This document shows positions 11,754 through 24,340 of a DNA stretch of 64,000 nt, one piece after another. The translations under genes were made by a program, and so were the position numbers. The stretch is from Takashimella koratensis (taxonomy: Eukaryota; Basidiomycota; Tremellomycetes; Trichosporonales; Tetragoniomycetaceae), in contig BCKT01000001.1 in the NCBI GenBank assembly GCA_003116875.1, forward strand, positions 1,483,486 to 1,547,485, written 5' to 3'. The stretch's first letter is position 1. Each line of letters begins with the position of its first letter. The notes under the pieces were generated by a model. That model made no database searches. It saw only the letters and a list, made by a program, of their open reading frames with translations, and was not told the DNA's origin.

Positions 11754-14700
11754 ATGCCGCCAACAGATCCAGCCATCCCGCTCGTACACGGCAAGACGAG
11801 ATCCAAGCTCACGGGCGAGCCGCTGTTGTACTCGGTCTCCGTCTTTCTCAGTATAGGTGTCTGGCTTTTCGGGTGAGTTCGCGTGCAGCTTGAATGTTTA
11901 AGAACGCCCCCAAACTGACATCCTCGTTCCAGGTATGATCAAGGGTACGTACAGCTTACATCTCCAAGTGATTGAAAGCTGACCCGATGCCGACCTCAGA
12001 GTCATGTCTGGTGAGTAGAGATAGACTCGAGCAAAGCGTAAGGACCTCGCTCACCGCTTGCAGGTGTCATCACTGGACCATATTTCAAGTAAGTCTGGCG
12101 TAAAAACACTCGTTACATGAGCTAACCACCTATTCCAGAGCATACTGTAGGCATCTTATCCAGATCAGAAGGCCCAACTAACCCTACACAGTCCACCAAC
12201 CCACCTCCACGGAGCTCGGCAAGTACGTACCTTTGCTCTGTCTTTGTGCCGGAAACACACTGACAGTGCTACAGCATGGTCGCCGTGCTGGAGATTGGAG
12301 CTTTCAGTGAGTCTCGCACAAGGCGAAACTTACCTCTTGCACGGGATGAGAACTAACATCGTGCTCAGTCACGTCCCTGCTTGCGGCGTCAATAGCAGAT
12401 ACCTACGGCCGACGCATGACCCTGCGCTCGGGCGCCATCTTGTTCACTATTGGCGGCGCGTTTCAGACTTACTGCAACGGATACGGCATGATGGTGTTCG
12501 GTCGAGTGATCAGTGGATTCGGTGTCGGCATGTTGAGGTGAGCTCGAGCGTCCGGTGAATATGGTGCTGACGATGATCAGTATGGTAGTCCCTATTTACC
12601 AATCGTGAGTATGAGTAAGATGAATAGTTGTGTGGGAAGAGTGAATACTTACAAAGTTCAGAGAAATCTCGCCAGCAGACCACGTGAGTCCCTTGTCTTG
12701 CTCAAATGATAAGAGTGCTGATGGTCGTAGCGAGGTTTCCTTGGCGCCCTGGAGTTTACAGGAAACATTGTAGGCTACGCATCTTCAGTCGTAAGTGTCA
12801 GAAGCAAACAACTACCCTTGACGTATCAGGGACTATGGGCTGATTGAACCCCACCGCAGTGGATCGACTATGCTTGCTCCTATATTCAATCAGACTGGTC
12901 ATGGCGTCTCCCACTTTTCGTCCAGTGCATCGGCGGTACTCTCTTGGCCATTGGCAGTCTCGTCACTCCTGAATCTCCTCGGTAAGCCAGGTTGCTGGAG
13001 GTGAAGCTGCTTTGAGCGATGCTCTGACAATCACTCCAGATACCTCATTGACCGAGATCACGAGGTTGAGGGACTCGCGGTGATTGCCGACTTCCAGGGG
13101 GCGTCGTTGGACGACTACAAAGTGCAGGCCGAATACAAAGAGATCCGCGATGCAGTTTTGGCCGACGTGAGTGAACCGAGAATTCACGAGATCGCTCTTC
13201 AGAGATACTCATCATAGCTGACTTGAGGACAGCGCGCGCTCGGTGATCGGTCTTACAAGGCCCTGTGGAGGAGGTACAAGAGTCGCGTGATGATCGCTAT
13301 GAGCAGTCAGATGTTTGCGCAGCTGAACGGCATTAATGGTGGGTCTTTGCAGACGGTCGGGAAGGGGCGGAGGTTGCTGACTTTGGTTCTCTCTGTTCAG
13401 TCATCTCGTACTATGCTCGTGAGTCTGCTGCGATTTCTTTCTCGTACGAAGTGATAGCTGACTGTTTTCAGCTCTTGTGCGTTTCCCAATTCATCGCAAT
13501 CTCAACTGTGTTTGACAAAACTAACATGAATCTGCGTTTTTTCAGGTATTCGAACGTGAGTGCATTAAGATTGCTGGCGAACTACTGTTGCAAAGGACTC
13601 CACTGACATGACCAGAGGCCGGATGGATCGGACGTGACGCGATCTTGATGACGGGTATCAACGCCCTTTGCTACGTTGCCAGTTCTGTCCCTCCGTACGT
13701 CGTATCCCTCTCTTCGAAACTAACAGCCAGATGGTTTCTCACCGACCGAGCGGGACGTCGACCTATCCTCCTCTCTGGAGCCGTGGCGATGGCGATCGCT
13801 CTCACTGCTACCGGATGGTGGATCTACATTGACCAAGCTATCACCCCAAACGCAGGTACGTCAGCAAGTTCGTGACGTATCTTAAGTAGACCTGATCTGC
13901 GGACTGATATTCTGCAGTGGTGATCTGCGTGATCATTTACAACGCCGCGTTTGGAATGAGTTGGGGCCCGATTCCATGGTTGTACCCACCCGAGATCATG
14001 CCGCTTCCTTTCCGCGCAAAAGGTGTTTCTATCTCCACGGCTACCGTAAGTACAGCTTTGGGTCATCTTCTCGGGCACCTTCAGCTGACACACTTGCACA
14101 GAACTGGCTATTTGTAAGCATTCCCCGTTGGAGTGAAAACTCCATGACGCACACTAATGTTGCAGAATTATTGGGTCGGAGTTTCGACACCGCTCTTCCA
14201 GGAACTCATCGGGTGGAGGCTGTACCCGATGCACGCGTTCTTCTGTGCTCTCTCTTTCGTTCTCGGTGAGTGCGGATTTGCGTCGCCGCTTCGTGAGATG
14301 ACAAATGCTGATATTGTCCAGTCTACTTTTGTAAGTTTGCTGTTTATTCCCTAGCTTCTTCACAGCCAACTAATGATCAGTGTACCCCGAAACCCGTGGC
14401 GTGCCGCTCGAGGAGATGGACAAGTGAGTTCCATCGCCAGTCTCACAAGAACATTAATACTAACCTTTGCTCCAGGCTCTTCGGAGACGAGAATCTTGGC
14501 GAAGACGATGACGAGGACGACGAAGACGATGATGAAGACGACGACGACGGAGAAGGATCTGACACCTCGTCCATAACCGGCAGCCTACGCCCTGGGTCCT
14601 CGTCCCTTCCGACGTCGCGCAAGCCGTCGCCAATGCCGGAACGGATCGACGGGTCTCGACCACCAGGCGTACTGATTCGGTTCGCAGATGCCGTAGACGG

Positions 14701-14782
14701 GCTGTTTGGGGGTTCAAGGAGGAAAAGAAGAGAGTCGTTGAGAGGGCAGTATAACGCCGTTGGTGGTGGACCGGAACAATAG
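11754..14782 (+). CDS. MFS sugar transporter (hexose-transporter-like) with acidic cytoplasmic tail
   Basis: Spliced exons give a 12-TM sugar porter. Motifs in order are FLSIGVWLFGYDQGVMSGVI, ITSLLAASIADTYGRRMTLR, FGRVISGFGVGML, PIYQSEISPADHRG, LVTPESPRYLIDRD, QLNGINVISYYAPLVFEQAG, TDRAGRRPILLSGA, GMSWGPIPWLYPPEIMPLPF and VYFLYPETRGVPLEEMDKLF. GR(R/K), PESPR and PETRG are the family signatures. It should import a monosaccharide or related solute at the plasma membrane; the substrate is unknown. After the last TM comes a long Asp/Glu run (14500-14553) and a Ser/Pro-rich tail ending GGGPEQ at the TAG of 14780-14782. The gene is extremely intron-dense, with micro-exons of 12, 11, 8, 5 and 10 nt. 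The start at 11754 (MPPTDPAIPLVHG) is preferred; an in-frame ATG at 11631 would add a Pro/Ser-rich leader. Confidence 0.88.
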
Positions 14783-14823
14783 GAACTCGCGAGTGAGTAA
14801 ATGTCCCCCCCCCCCCCCCCCAG

Positions 14824-15086
14824 TAATCTTGATCGGGACGTGGGAGCGGGAGAGAGTTGAGCTGGGAAATGAATCTGATGGGTTTCGAACAGGACTTGAT
14901 AAACGATCGAAGAAGGAGAAGAATAAAAGAAGAAAAAGGCAACATGTCGACGTCGAAGCAGCAAGAGAATTTGAAGAGTTACCCATTGGTGATGAAGATG
15001 AAGAAGGGGATTTGGGGACAAGTCGGATGGAGGGTGGGTTTGAGATTGTGGATGAAGACGATGAGATGGCGAGGTTGAGGAGGTGA
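14824..15086 (+). other. Coding-like stretch just after the transporter stop; possible missed C-terminal exon
   Basis: In a frame other than the transporter's, 14824-15086 reads ...TGLDKRSKKEKNKRRKRQHV, DVEAAREFEELPIGDEDEEG, DLGTSRMEGGFEIVDEDDEM, ARLRR, stop. It is strongly charged and looks like a cytoplasmic tail. Just upstream is GTGAGT (about 14790) followed by a run of 15 C and CAG, resembling a tiny intron. The tail may belong to the transporter through unrecognised splicing or a miscounted C run, or it may be a separate small product. Confidence 0.35.
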
Positions 15087-16248
15087 GGGGTCAATGGGTG
15101 TGCCAAGGGGAGGGTGTGTGGGTGGAGAGGGGGAAGAGGAGGGGAAAGGGAGGAGAGAGAGAGAGAGAGACAAAGCGGAGTGAGAGAGGAAGGGGACAAT
15201 TGCTGCACGAACGAAGATAACGACCCACGCCCTTACACTTTGACAATATCTTCAACTACTACGATCCAATATCGAGTCTCGACATGACCGACATCGACAC
15301 TGACACCGACATCGACACCGTCCCCGCTGGTGACACCACCGCGACTACCTTCACTCCAATACCACTACATTGAATTCATCTCACCGTCTCTCATGTCCCC
15401 GCACCGATAAGGCAGACTTTTGAAGCCTGAGAAAGAGTTGCTTTCGGTAGAGTCTTTTTTGACATCCTCTAGCAATGATAAAGATTGTACAGATTTACAC
15501 CCCATTTCCCTCTTTCCCTTTTTTTGATCTCTCACTTTTACTCTCTCGACTTTTTTTTTTCTCTTTGCTTATGCAAAAATTTCCGTCTATCTTTTGCGAC
15601 CGAGAGAAAAGACCAGAGGCGAGAGGAATGGATAGAGAGGAGAGGATGAAAGCGGCGGTGACGATGAGCTGACGATGAAGGATGAGCAAAGGAGATTGTA
15701 CACTCCACGACCGTTGCACTCTGCCGAGTCAAGACGGACATGACGTACGTATAGTTTTTGCTCCCTCAACATCAAAGGACAATGAGCTCGATTTTACTAC
15801 ACACGGGCTCGAGTCGAGGCGGCGCGGGTCGAGTGTGAGTGAGCGAAGGCTCGCTGGAGGTCTTCGACTCTAGGTGCAAAACCCCCGGAAAGATTTGCTC
15901 CCTAAGAGATCAAAGGAGATTGTGCTCGAACTATCAGTGGTGCTGGTTGAGGCTGCGCGAGCAGTGAATCATGCCGGTCAACAAGACTCCGGGAGCAGGC
16001 TCGGAATTACCATGTAACGCGTAAAACGTTTTGCTCCTTTTTAGATCAAAGGTATATGTTCGTGTTCGGGAGCTTTGCACCAACCGAGTCGGATTGCCCC
16101 CCCCCCCCCCCTTTCAATCCCCCTCTTGAGCTGATCTTTATGCAATGACTCAACGGAATATGATTTTCTACTCCACTAATACCCCCAAGTAACTTACCAT
16201 AAGGTTTGAAGCACCATCGATAACTGACAAGCAAGCACGACGAGCACA
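15087..16248. other. Intergenic region with degenerate repeat
   Basis: No gene is supported here. A 29-codon open stretch at 15284-15373 (MTDIDTDTDIDTVPAGDTTA...) is too short and repetitive to call. The main content is the 136-137 bp repeat described separately. Confidence 0.45.
15757..16070 (+). repeat. Degenerate tandem repeat, 136-137 bp period, three visible cores
   Basis: The core TTTGCTCCCT...(A/G)ATCAAAGG recurs at 15757, 15894 and 16030, spacings of 137 and 136 bp. The second core continues as AGATTGTGCTCGAA. A related piece GCAAAGGAGATTGTAC lies at about 15685, off register. Text between the cores is weakly similar (for example GCCGAGTC blocks at about 15723 and 16085). The array is old and degenerate, and its function is unknown. 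Confidence 0.6.
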
Positions 16249-17070
16249 ATGACGCGCAATACGGACAAGCAGATAACGGCGATAGGGTCAACCGCCCCCA
16301 CCGCTGAAAACGAGACGAGGGCTACTACGTAAGCGACCGTCAACGAGGGTGATGCTGACACTGTTAGAAACCCACGTAAGCCCGATGAGGGAGCAAGATT
16401 GTACCAGGCCACTGTCGAAAACGGATCCCACTCATCCCTTGGGAGCTTGGGGTAGTCGGATTCACCTTGCCTTACTCCACCAGAGTCCCTGGCTGAAGAC
16501 GAGTCTGGCCACAAGCTTCCATTCGATTTCATGAATCAGTTCGGACAGATGCGAACCAGTGGCGGCGTGCGGAACAGTCCATCTATCATTGTGGCCAATG
16601 GTATGACGACCTTGGTTGTGGAGAGCGAAGAGGAGAGAACGAGGAAGCTAATGGAGAGAGCGAAAGATCGAGAAATCGAGATGGAGGAAAGAACGAAAAA
16701 GAGAGAGAGAGAGAGCGAAGCGAAGAATTATCGAGGAGAGAGCAAGAGAGAGCGAAGAGGTGGGGGAGGAGTGAGCCCAAGGCCGCAAGCGGTGACGAGT
16801 CGACTCGCACGTTCTCATCCGACTTTGTCAACGAAAGCTCACCTCATCCCGAGCAACGTGGGTATGATTCGATGACACCAGCCGAACTCATCAAGGCAAT
16901 GGATAGAAATACGGCGGCATTTTTTGCCAAGATCACATCCGATTCTGCGGGAGGCACATGCCGAGATGAAAACAGTGCGTATGAATGGATGACACCTGCT
17001 GATCTCTTTCAAGGAACTAGATAGAAGCACGGCAGAGTTTCATGCCGAGAACAACGCCGATACGGAATAA
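16249..17070 (+). pseudogene. Broken protein-coding region with a 117-bp internal duplication
   Basis: A possible first exon begins with ATG at 16249 (MTRNTDKQITAIGSTAPTAE...). After an acceptor at about 16455, one frame reads SDSPCLTPPESLAEDESGHK, LPFDFMNQFGQMRTSGGVRN, SPSIIVANGMTTLVVESEEE and a charged helix, ERTRKLMERAKDREIEMEER. At the GA dinucleotide run near 16699-16715 the sensible frame changes and continues as RSEELSRREQERAKRWGRSE, PKAASGDESTRTFSSDFVNE, SSPHPEQRGYDS and MTPAELIKAMDRNTAAFFAK. A second copy of the last block starts exactly 117 bp later (16989, MTPADLF...). It changes frame by one base, then reads ELDRSTAEFHAENNADTE and TAA at 17068-17070. Two frame changes suggest a decayed gene. 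Slippage errors or unseen splicing are alternatives. No known domain was recognised. Confidence 0.5.
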
Positions 17071-17480
17071 GAGGTGACGAGGTCGAGATCTTGATGAGCG
17101 GCTCACTGTACTTGGCGCTGCAAATGAGGACATCAATATTCACCGAACGGCCCCAATGACTACAGTTGATGCAAATCAGCGCAAGGGTTGCTTGGTAACC
17201 CCCATCTACCCTCGACGGCGACATTTATGACAGTTTAGTTTCGAGTTTTTTTTTTATAAATAGTGAGAAAGTCATAGGTTGATGAAAGCGAATCACAATG
17301 GCATGAGAAAAGATGACTACTGCGGGCAGACCACGCTGGGTCTAAGCAACTGGGACAGGCCGACTAAGGGGGCAAGAACCGAAAAGGGGGAAGAGATCTC
17401 GAAGTGTGCTGTGTCGTCACTGACGACGAGAGGAAACGGTCGTATTTGAGATATGGAGGATCGTCTGGGCATTCGCAGGC
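17071..17480. other. Intergenic region
   Basis: This lies between the broken coding region and the YPT6 stop. Nothing was recognised except a short T run (about 17247). Confidence 0.5.
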
Positions 17481-19739
<2,259 letters not shown>

Positions 19740-20300
19740 CTAGTCACTACCGGTCGAGGTGGACTCGGGCGCGGAAACCGAGATCGAAGGAAGGCTCATG
19801 CTTCCGGACATGTCGGGAGGCAGACCAGTAAACTTGCCATCTTCGCCGGTCAAAGTCCCCGTCGGGCGTGTGAAGTTGCCAGTAAAGTTCCCAGGCCCGC
19901 CACCAAAGTCGCCGTGTGGCCTGTCGGTCGGGAAGCCCGAAGGCAAGGAGCCGGACCAGGTTCCGGACGGGTGGCCAGAAGGGAAACCGGAGGGGAGGTC
20001 GGTGCCGGTCGGCATGCCAGAGAAATCGGACGGGAGGCTCATTGAGCTCGACGAGTCGGTGTCTTGACGCTTGCCGAGGTGGGCAGGGGCGGCAATGGCT
20101 GAGAAAAGGTAAAAGAGCGGGGGAGGGCGGAGGGAGAGAGAGAGGAAGAGGTAAAGAGAGAGAGGGAGAGAGAGTTAAGCTCCGCAGTTAATGGCATGGA
20201 AGGGGGAGAAAGCGGAAAGGGAATAGGGTAGGAGAGGAGAATGATGTGTGCACTCACCAACGCCGATAGCGAGGAAGAGGGCGAAAAGAGTAGCCTTCAT
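19740..20300 (-). CDS. Small secreted Ser/Gly/Pro-rich protein with Kex2-like site
   Basis: The start ATG is the complement of 20298-20300. Exon 1 encodes MKATLFALFLAIGV, and a single intron (donor GTGAGT near 20255, acceptor CAG near 20098) leads to AIAAPAHLGKRQDTDSSSSM. The mature part has repeats of the type LPSGFPS/GHPSGTWSGSLPS, then FGGGPGNFTGNFTRPTGTLT with two NFT sequons, and ends SVSAPESTSTGSD. The signal peptide is followed by a KR dibasic site. No catalytic domain was seen. It resembles fungal secreted or wall-associated low-complexity proteins, and it shares gene structure (signal exon, one early intron, same strand) with the next two genes. Confidence 0.7.
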
Positions 20301-20969
20301 GTTGACTTGTGACCTTGTGGTGGGGGAGGGTGAAAACAGTTGATTCGACCACTTGGGCGAGCTGAGCGTGCAGGAGGATTTGAGAGAGCACTGGAACCTG
20401 TCCTGCGAAAAAAGGCTTTGTCGAGAGCACCAAAGTTGAGGGGCTTATATATCACCAACTCAATCTCCGCAGCTTGGTTTGCGATACTGACAAGCGGCAC
20501 TGCGAATGACCTTACACTCTTTGTGACTCCCGAGACATGACATTTTACTCCTAGCTGCGGAGTTGAGTTGTTTTTCTTTCTCCTCGATCTGCTGGCCGTC
20601 CTCCTTCGACCTCCAAGACACTTCCGTTGACTGCTCTCGGCTCCCTCGATGTCGACTTACAGTCCCAAAAGGTCGTTCGTTGCTCTTTGTCTGTTCGGGC
20701 CCCTTGATACAGCTCGGAGATGACATCCTTTGGTCTCGACCTTTGGAGAACCCTTTGTACTCTACTGCGAGAGGCTCCGTGTGGTGATTGAGGACTCCGT
20801 GTCGCGCCCGCGGGGCTGCGGAAGGGGTCGCGGCGGGGTGTCGGGTGTCGCGCGTCGGAGGGGGGGGGGNNNNNNNNNNNNNNNNNNNNNNNNNNNNNNN
20901 NNNNNNNNNNNNNNNNNNNNNNNNNNNNNNNNNNNNNNNNNNNNNNNNNNNNNNNNNNNNNNNNNNNNN

Positions 20970-21035
<66 letters not shown>

Positions 21036-21685
21036 AGTGGTTGTTGGCCGATACTGACGCGGGGAGCTGAGCGCGGGGGCGCAGGGTGTATGGAAGGGAG
21101 AAAGTACCCAGTCTGAACTGCGAGCGCGGTACACTGCTTTCGTATGAGAAAGATAGTTGAGAAAAGAGGAGATCTGTACATGCAGAGTGCACGGTATGGA
21201 GGGGGTTGAAACCTCGTCGGGAAAGATGGGAAAGGGTGGGACTCGGCGGGTGCGCAGGTCCGCAGCTTTTCCGCCACTTTGACCTATCCCGGCGATGGGT
21301 TTCCACGTTTCCAGATCGAGGCGGTCCTCTTTTGTCCAAGCTCGCGATCACACCATCACACGCTTTCGAACGTGGTCGAAAGCATTGAAAGTGCGTTGTT
21401 GAGCATTCCAAAGGCTTTCACGAGAGATTGGTGAATAGCTAAGAGAGATATGGGACGAATAATGGGTTCAAGTATTCGGCAAGTTTTGACCTGCTTCCAG
21501 AATCGCTGTGAATGCTTGGCATATCCCGCTGATGCCACTCTGACCCATGGCTTTGTCTCAACAACTAACATGACCATTCAATCGACATCCAATCTCTTCT
21601 ATTCCTCTTCTCTTCTTCTTTCTCTATTTGTACAACAGCTCAACACCTGTCTATCTCTCACTACCGATCCGTACATCGTTATTCA
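20301..21685. other. Intergenic region containing an assembly gap
   Basis: No gene was recognised. The middle is a G homopolymer interrupted by 100 N. Long open frames on either strand across it are artefacts of the G/C run. Confidence 0.6.
20860..21034. repeat. G homopolymer with 100-N assembly gap
   Basis: Ten G (20860-20869), exactly 100 N (20870-20969), then 65 G (20970-21034). The N run has the standard arbitrary gap size, so its true length is unknown. Confidence 0.95.
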
Positions 21686-22334
21686 TCACCTCGACCCCCC
21701 AGCTACGGCCGAAGTCGTCTGAAAGTCGGACAAGAAGGTCGAATTATTCGCTGGGGCCGTGAACGCCCCTGTAGCGGTCGTGGAGGTAGGCGGAGGCGGA
21801 CTGTCACCGTCATCCCTACGCTCTTTGTTATTCTTGCCGGTCTTGCGGTCCTTGTCATCCTTGCTCTCCTTGTGATCTCTGCGATCAGGAGCCGGAACAG
21901 CTGTCGCTGCGTTGTTAGGAAACACCGTGCCATCTGGTACATCTGTCGGGACGTCGGTGACAATCCAAGTGGCCGTCGGGTCGTGCCACGGTGCGGAGAA
22001 AGATTCGAGGTTGTTGACACGCCGGTGAGGGAGGTGAACGACGTGGTTGCGCTGGGCGAGAGGTAAGGTGACGTCTCGCCCGCGCTGGAGGTAAGGTGGG
22101 AGCCCGATGTCCCTGCCGCGGTGGTGGTCGATCGGATGAGCGATGGGGGCCCCCGTGACTAGGCTCGTTAGCGGTCAGGTTACGCCAACGGAGGGGGAAG
22201 AGGCTCTAGCAAGGTCGAGAATGAAGAGTAGGAGAGAAAGAGAAGATAGATAAAGATTGAAAGCGCAGAGTGAGGAGCGAGAACTTACCGAGGCTGAGAG
22301 AGAGGACGATGATGAAGAGTGTGGCCGGCCACAT
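21686..22334 (-). CDS. Secreted protein of unknown function with charged repeat-poor C-terminal half
   Basis: The start ATG is the complement of 22332-22334 (MWPATLFIIVLSLSL), and a donor GTAAGT follows at once. After the intron (acceptor TAG near 22157) the protein continues VTGAPIAHPIDHHRGRDIGL, PPYLQRGRDVTLPLAQRNHV, LESFSAPWHDPTATWIVTDV, PTDVPDGTVFPNNAATAVPA, then a basic/acidic segment PDRRDHKESKDDKDRKTGKN and a tail ending STFLSDFQTTSAVAGGSR. The stop is the complement of 21686-21688. The N-terminus is a signal peptide, with an intron after residue 15. The DPTATWIVTDVPT element resembles short Thr/Val-rich blocks in fungal surface proteins. Function is unknown. Confidence 0.68.
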
Positions 22335-23310
22335 GATGCTGGGTTGGTAGTACAGTAGGCTGATGAGAAGGGCAATTGGGGGATAGTCTCTTCGAGAGTC
22401 GAGGTATCGCCCAGACTAGCTGTGCGATCGAGGTAGTGTTGTGAAAGATGAAGAGAGGGTATATGTATATTTTCATTCAAGTCCACCACAGGGAGAGCCA
22501 GCTGATCTTCGTGCCGGGGGTGATGAAAGGAGCGAAAGGGGTACCGATCAAACGCTGTGTGAGCGTGTGACGCGTGTGATCACTCTGGACCTTTGAGACG
22601 TCCCTTCGACTCCGTCAAACGCCACCTCTTTACCCTACACCTGTGGTACATCTTTGGCACATCTGTTTCTTCCTTGCCCCCTTTCTGCGCGTCTTGTCCT
22701 TTCACATCTACCTCAACGACGCGTTACATCGTTCTTGACGTGATCTTCCGTCCTCGTCCTTTCATGTTAGCTACAAAACACGACAAAACCGTTTAGACAA
22801 CACCTTGGGGAACCTTGAGTCAGGCGGTATAGCGAGGGCCAAAACGCCCCTAGACCTCCTTTCGTCACCTTTTACCCAGTTCCCCGATGTCAGCGCAGAT
22901 TAGTGGGGACGAAAGAGGAGGATAGGGATTGATCTACGAGTCAGGTGTCGGACCAACGACGAGTTAAGGCGGTCAAATAGGCTAGCTGTATCAAACATGT
23001 CAGAACAACTCGGTTCCCCTCGACCACTTCAAACTGCTTCAGCGCCGTCACCCCTCGTTTGGCCAAAACTTCTTTCACTGCATGCGCGCGGAGGGAACTA
23101 TGTCGGGTCCAGCCCTGACAAAGGAAGATAAGGTATGAACAACCGCGCCTGGTCATCACTCTACGTCGGTCGCCAATGGACAGGGTGCGACCTATGGAGT
23201 GGTGATGGACAAGAGTCGTTCAAGCGTTGAAGAGGACAGGAAGGGAATGTTCAGGGTGGTGTGAAATGGTGGTGACAAGTTCGTCACGTTTTGAAGTCAC
23301 AAAGGGAGAA
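22335..23310. other. Intergenic region
   Basis: No supported gene. Short open frames lack introns of the local type and lack recognisable motifs. Confidence 0.45.
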
Positions 23311-24340
23311 TCACCACCCTCCGGAAGAGGAGTCGGTCGAGCCCGAGCCCGAGTCGGTGGACCCGGTAGATCCCGAAGAGTCGGTAGATCCAGTGGAAAC
23401 GTCGGTCTTGTTCGAGGTGCTCGAGCCGTCGCCGACAGTGGTGCGAATCACGGTGCTGTTTGCGGCCCCTGTGTCAGACCCGATGGTTGTCGAGTTGCCG
23501 CCAGCACCAGTGTCAGCGCCGGTGTCGGTACCGGTGCCAGTGCCCGCGCCGGTGTCCGTGCCCGAGGTCGAAGTCGAGGAAGTCGAGTTGGCCACCCCGC
23601 CCGCACCCGGCTCGCCAACGCCACCAGCGCCCGCCCCTGCACCGATAGTCGAGTTGCCCGCTCCGCCAGCACCTGGTCCGCCGGCGCCCGAAATCGAAGA
23701 AGTCGCGTTGGTCCCTGCCCCGCCAGCACCCGCGCCCGCCCCAGTCGTGGTGGTCGTCGAGTTTGCGCCCTTTCGACCACACCGACCCGCCCCGCGCCCG
23801 CCTTGCCCGGCGGTACGGGTAGAGTTACCTCCTCCTGCCGCACCACCGAAACCAGTGGAGTTGCCCGCAGCTCCCGCGCCCGCACCGAAGCCGGTCGAGT
23901 TGGTACCGGTACCCGCCCCAGCACCGGAGCCTGCACCTCCGCCGAACCCGGTGGCGTTGGACGCGGCGCCGGTGAATGCGGCGCCGGGCGGCGAAGAGGA
24001 ACCAGAGACCCCGAGGGCGGTGGCGATCGCACTGGTGCTGGAGGAAACGGAGGAAGGGGCACTGTCGGCGATGCTGATCGGCGACGAGGAAGCGGGGAGG
24101 GAGGAAGAGACGCCAGAGGCTGGGATCTCAGTCTGACGCGCTTTCAAAGCGGGAGCGGTAGTAGTCGGCGCTTTGAAACCGCCGAACATGGGCGCCGCAT
24201 TGGTACCTACCACCCAGGGTCAGCGATGATGGAGAAGAGCAAGCGGAGAGGGGGTCAGGCAGAGGAGTTGCGAGATGGACTCGAGACCTACCGGCACCAA
24301 CGAGGACAACGAGGAGAGAAAGCAAAGTGATGGCCTGCAT
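23311..24340 (-). CDS. Secreted Gly/Ala/Ser-rich repetitive glycoprotein (cell-wall or matrix type)
   Basis: The start ATG is the complement of 24338-24340. Exon 1 encodes MQAITLLSLLVVLVGAG, and a single intron with acceptor GGTAG near 24210 leads to TNAAPMFGGFKAPTTTAPAL and KARQTEIPASG. The rest is irregular repeats with N-glycosylation sequons: SNATGFGGGAGSGAGAGTGT, NSTGFGAGAGAAG, NSTIGAGAGAGGVGEPGAGG, TGTDTGADTGAGGNSTTIGS, ending STDSGSGSTDSSSGGW. More than ten N-S/A-T sequons lie among Gly/Ala blocks. No enzyme domain and no obvious GPI signal were seen. GC content is very high, and the plus strand therefore also shows a long but spurious open frame of 367 codons. Confidence 0.75.

Noticed and set aside
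14443..15021. Minus-strand frame with a long Ser run
   Set aside because: Antisense of the transporter's Asp/Glu tail (GAC repeats read as Ser/Arg). The plus-strand transporter motifs are decisive.
16194..16532. Minus-strand 112-codon frame with hydrophobic segments
   Set aside because: Overlaps the plus-strand coding-like region. The hydrophobic pattern is probably chance, and there is no support from motifs or splice sites.
20460..21411. Several long frames across the G run with polyproline or polyglycine
   Set aside because: Products of a homopolymer and 100 N; not evidence of a gene.
23227..24330. Plus-strand open frame of 367 codons (and a second of 281)
   Set aside because: Antisense to the Gly/Ala-rich secreted gene. 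Extreme GC content removes stops in all frames; Arg/Gly-only or Pro/Val-only composition, no signal peptide and no domain.
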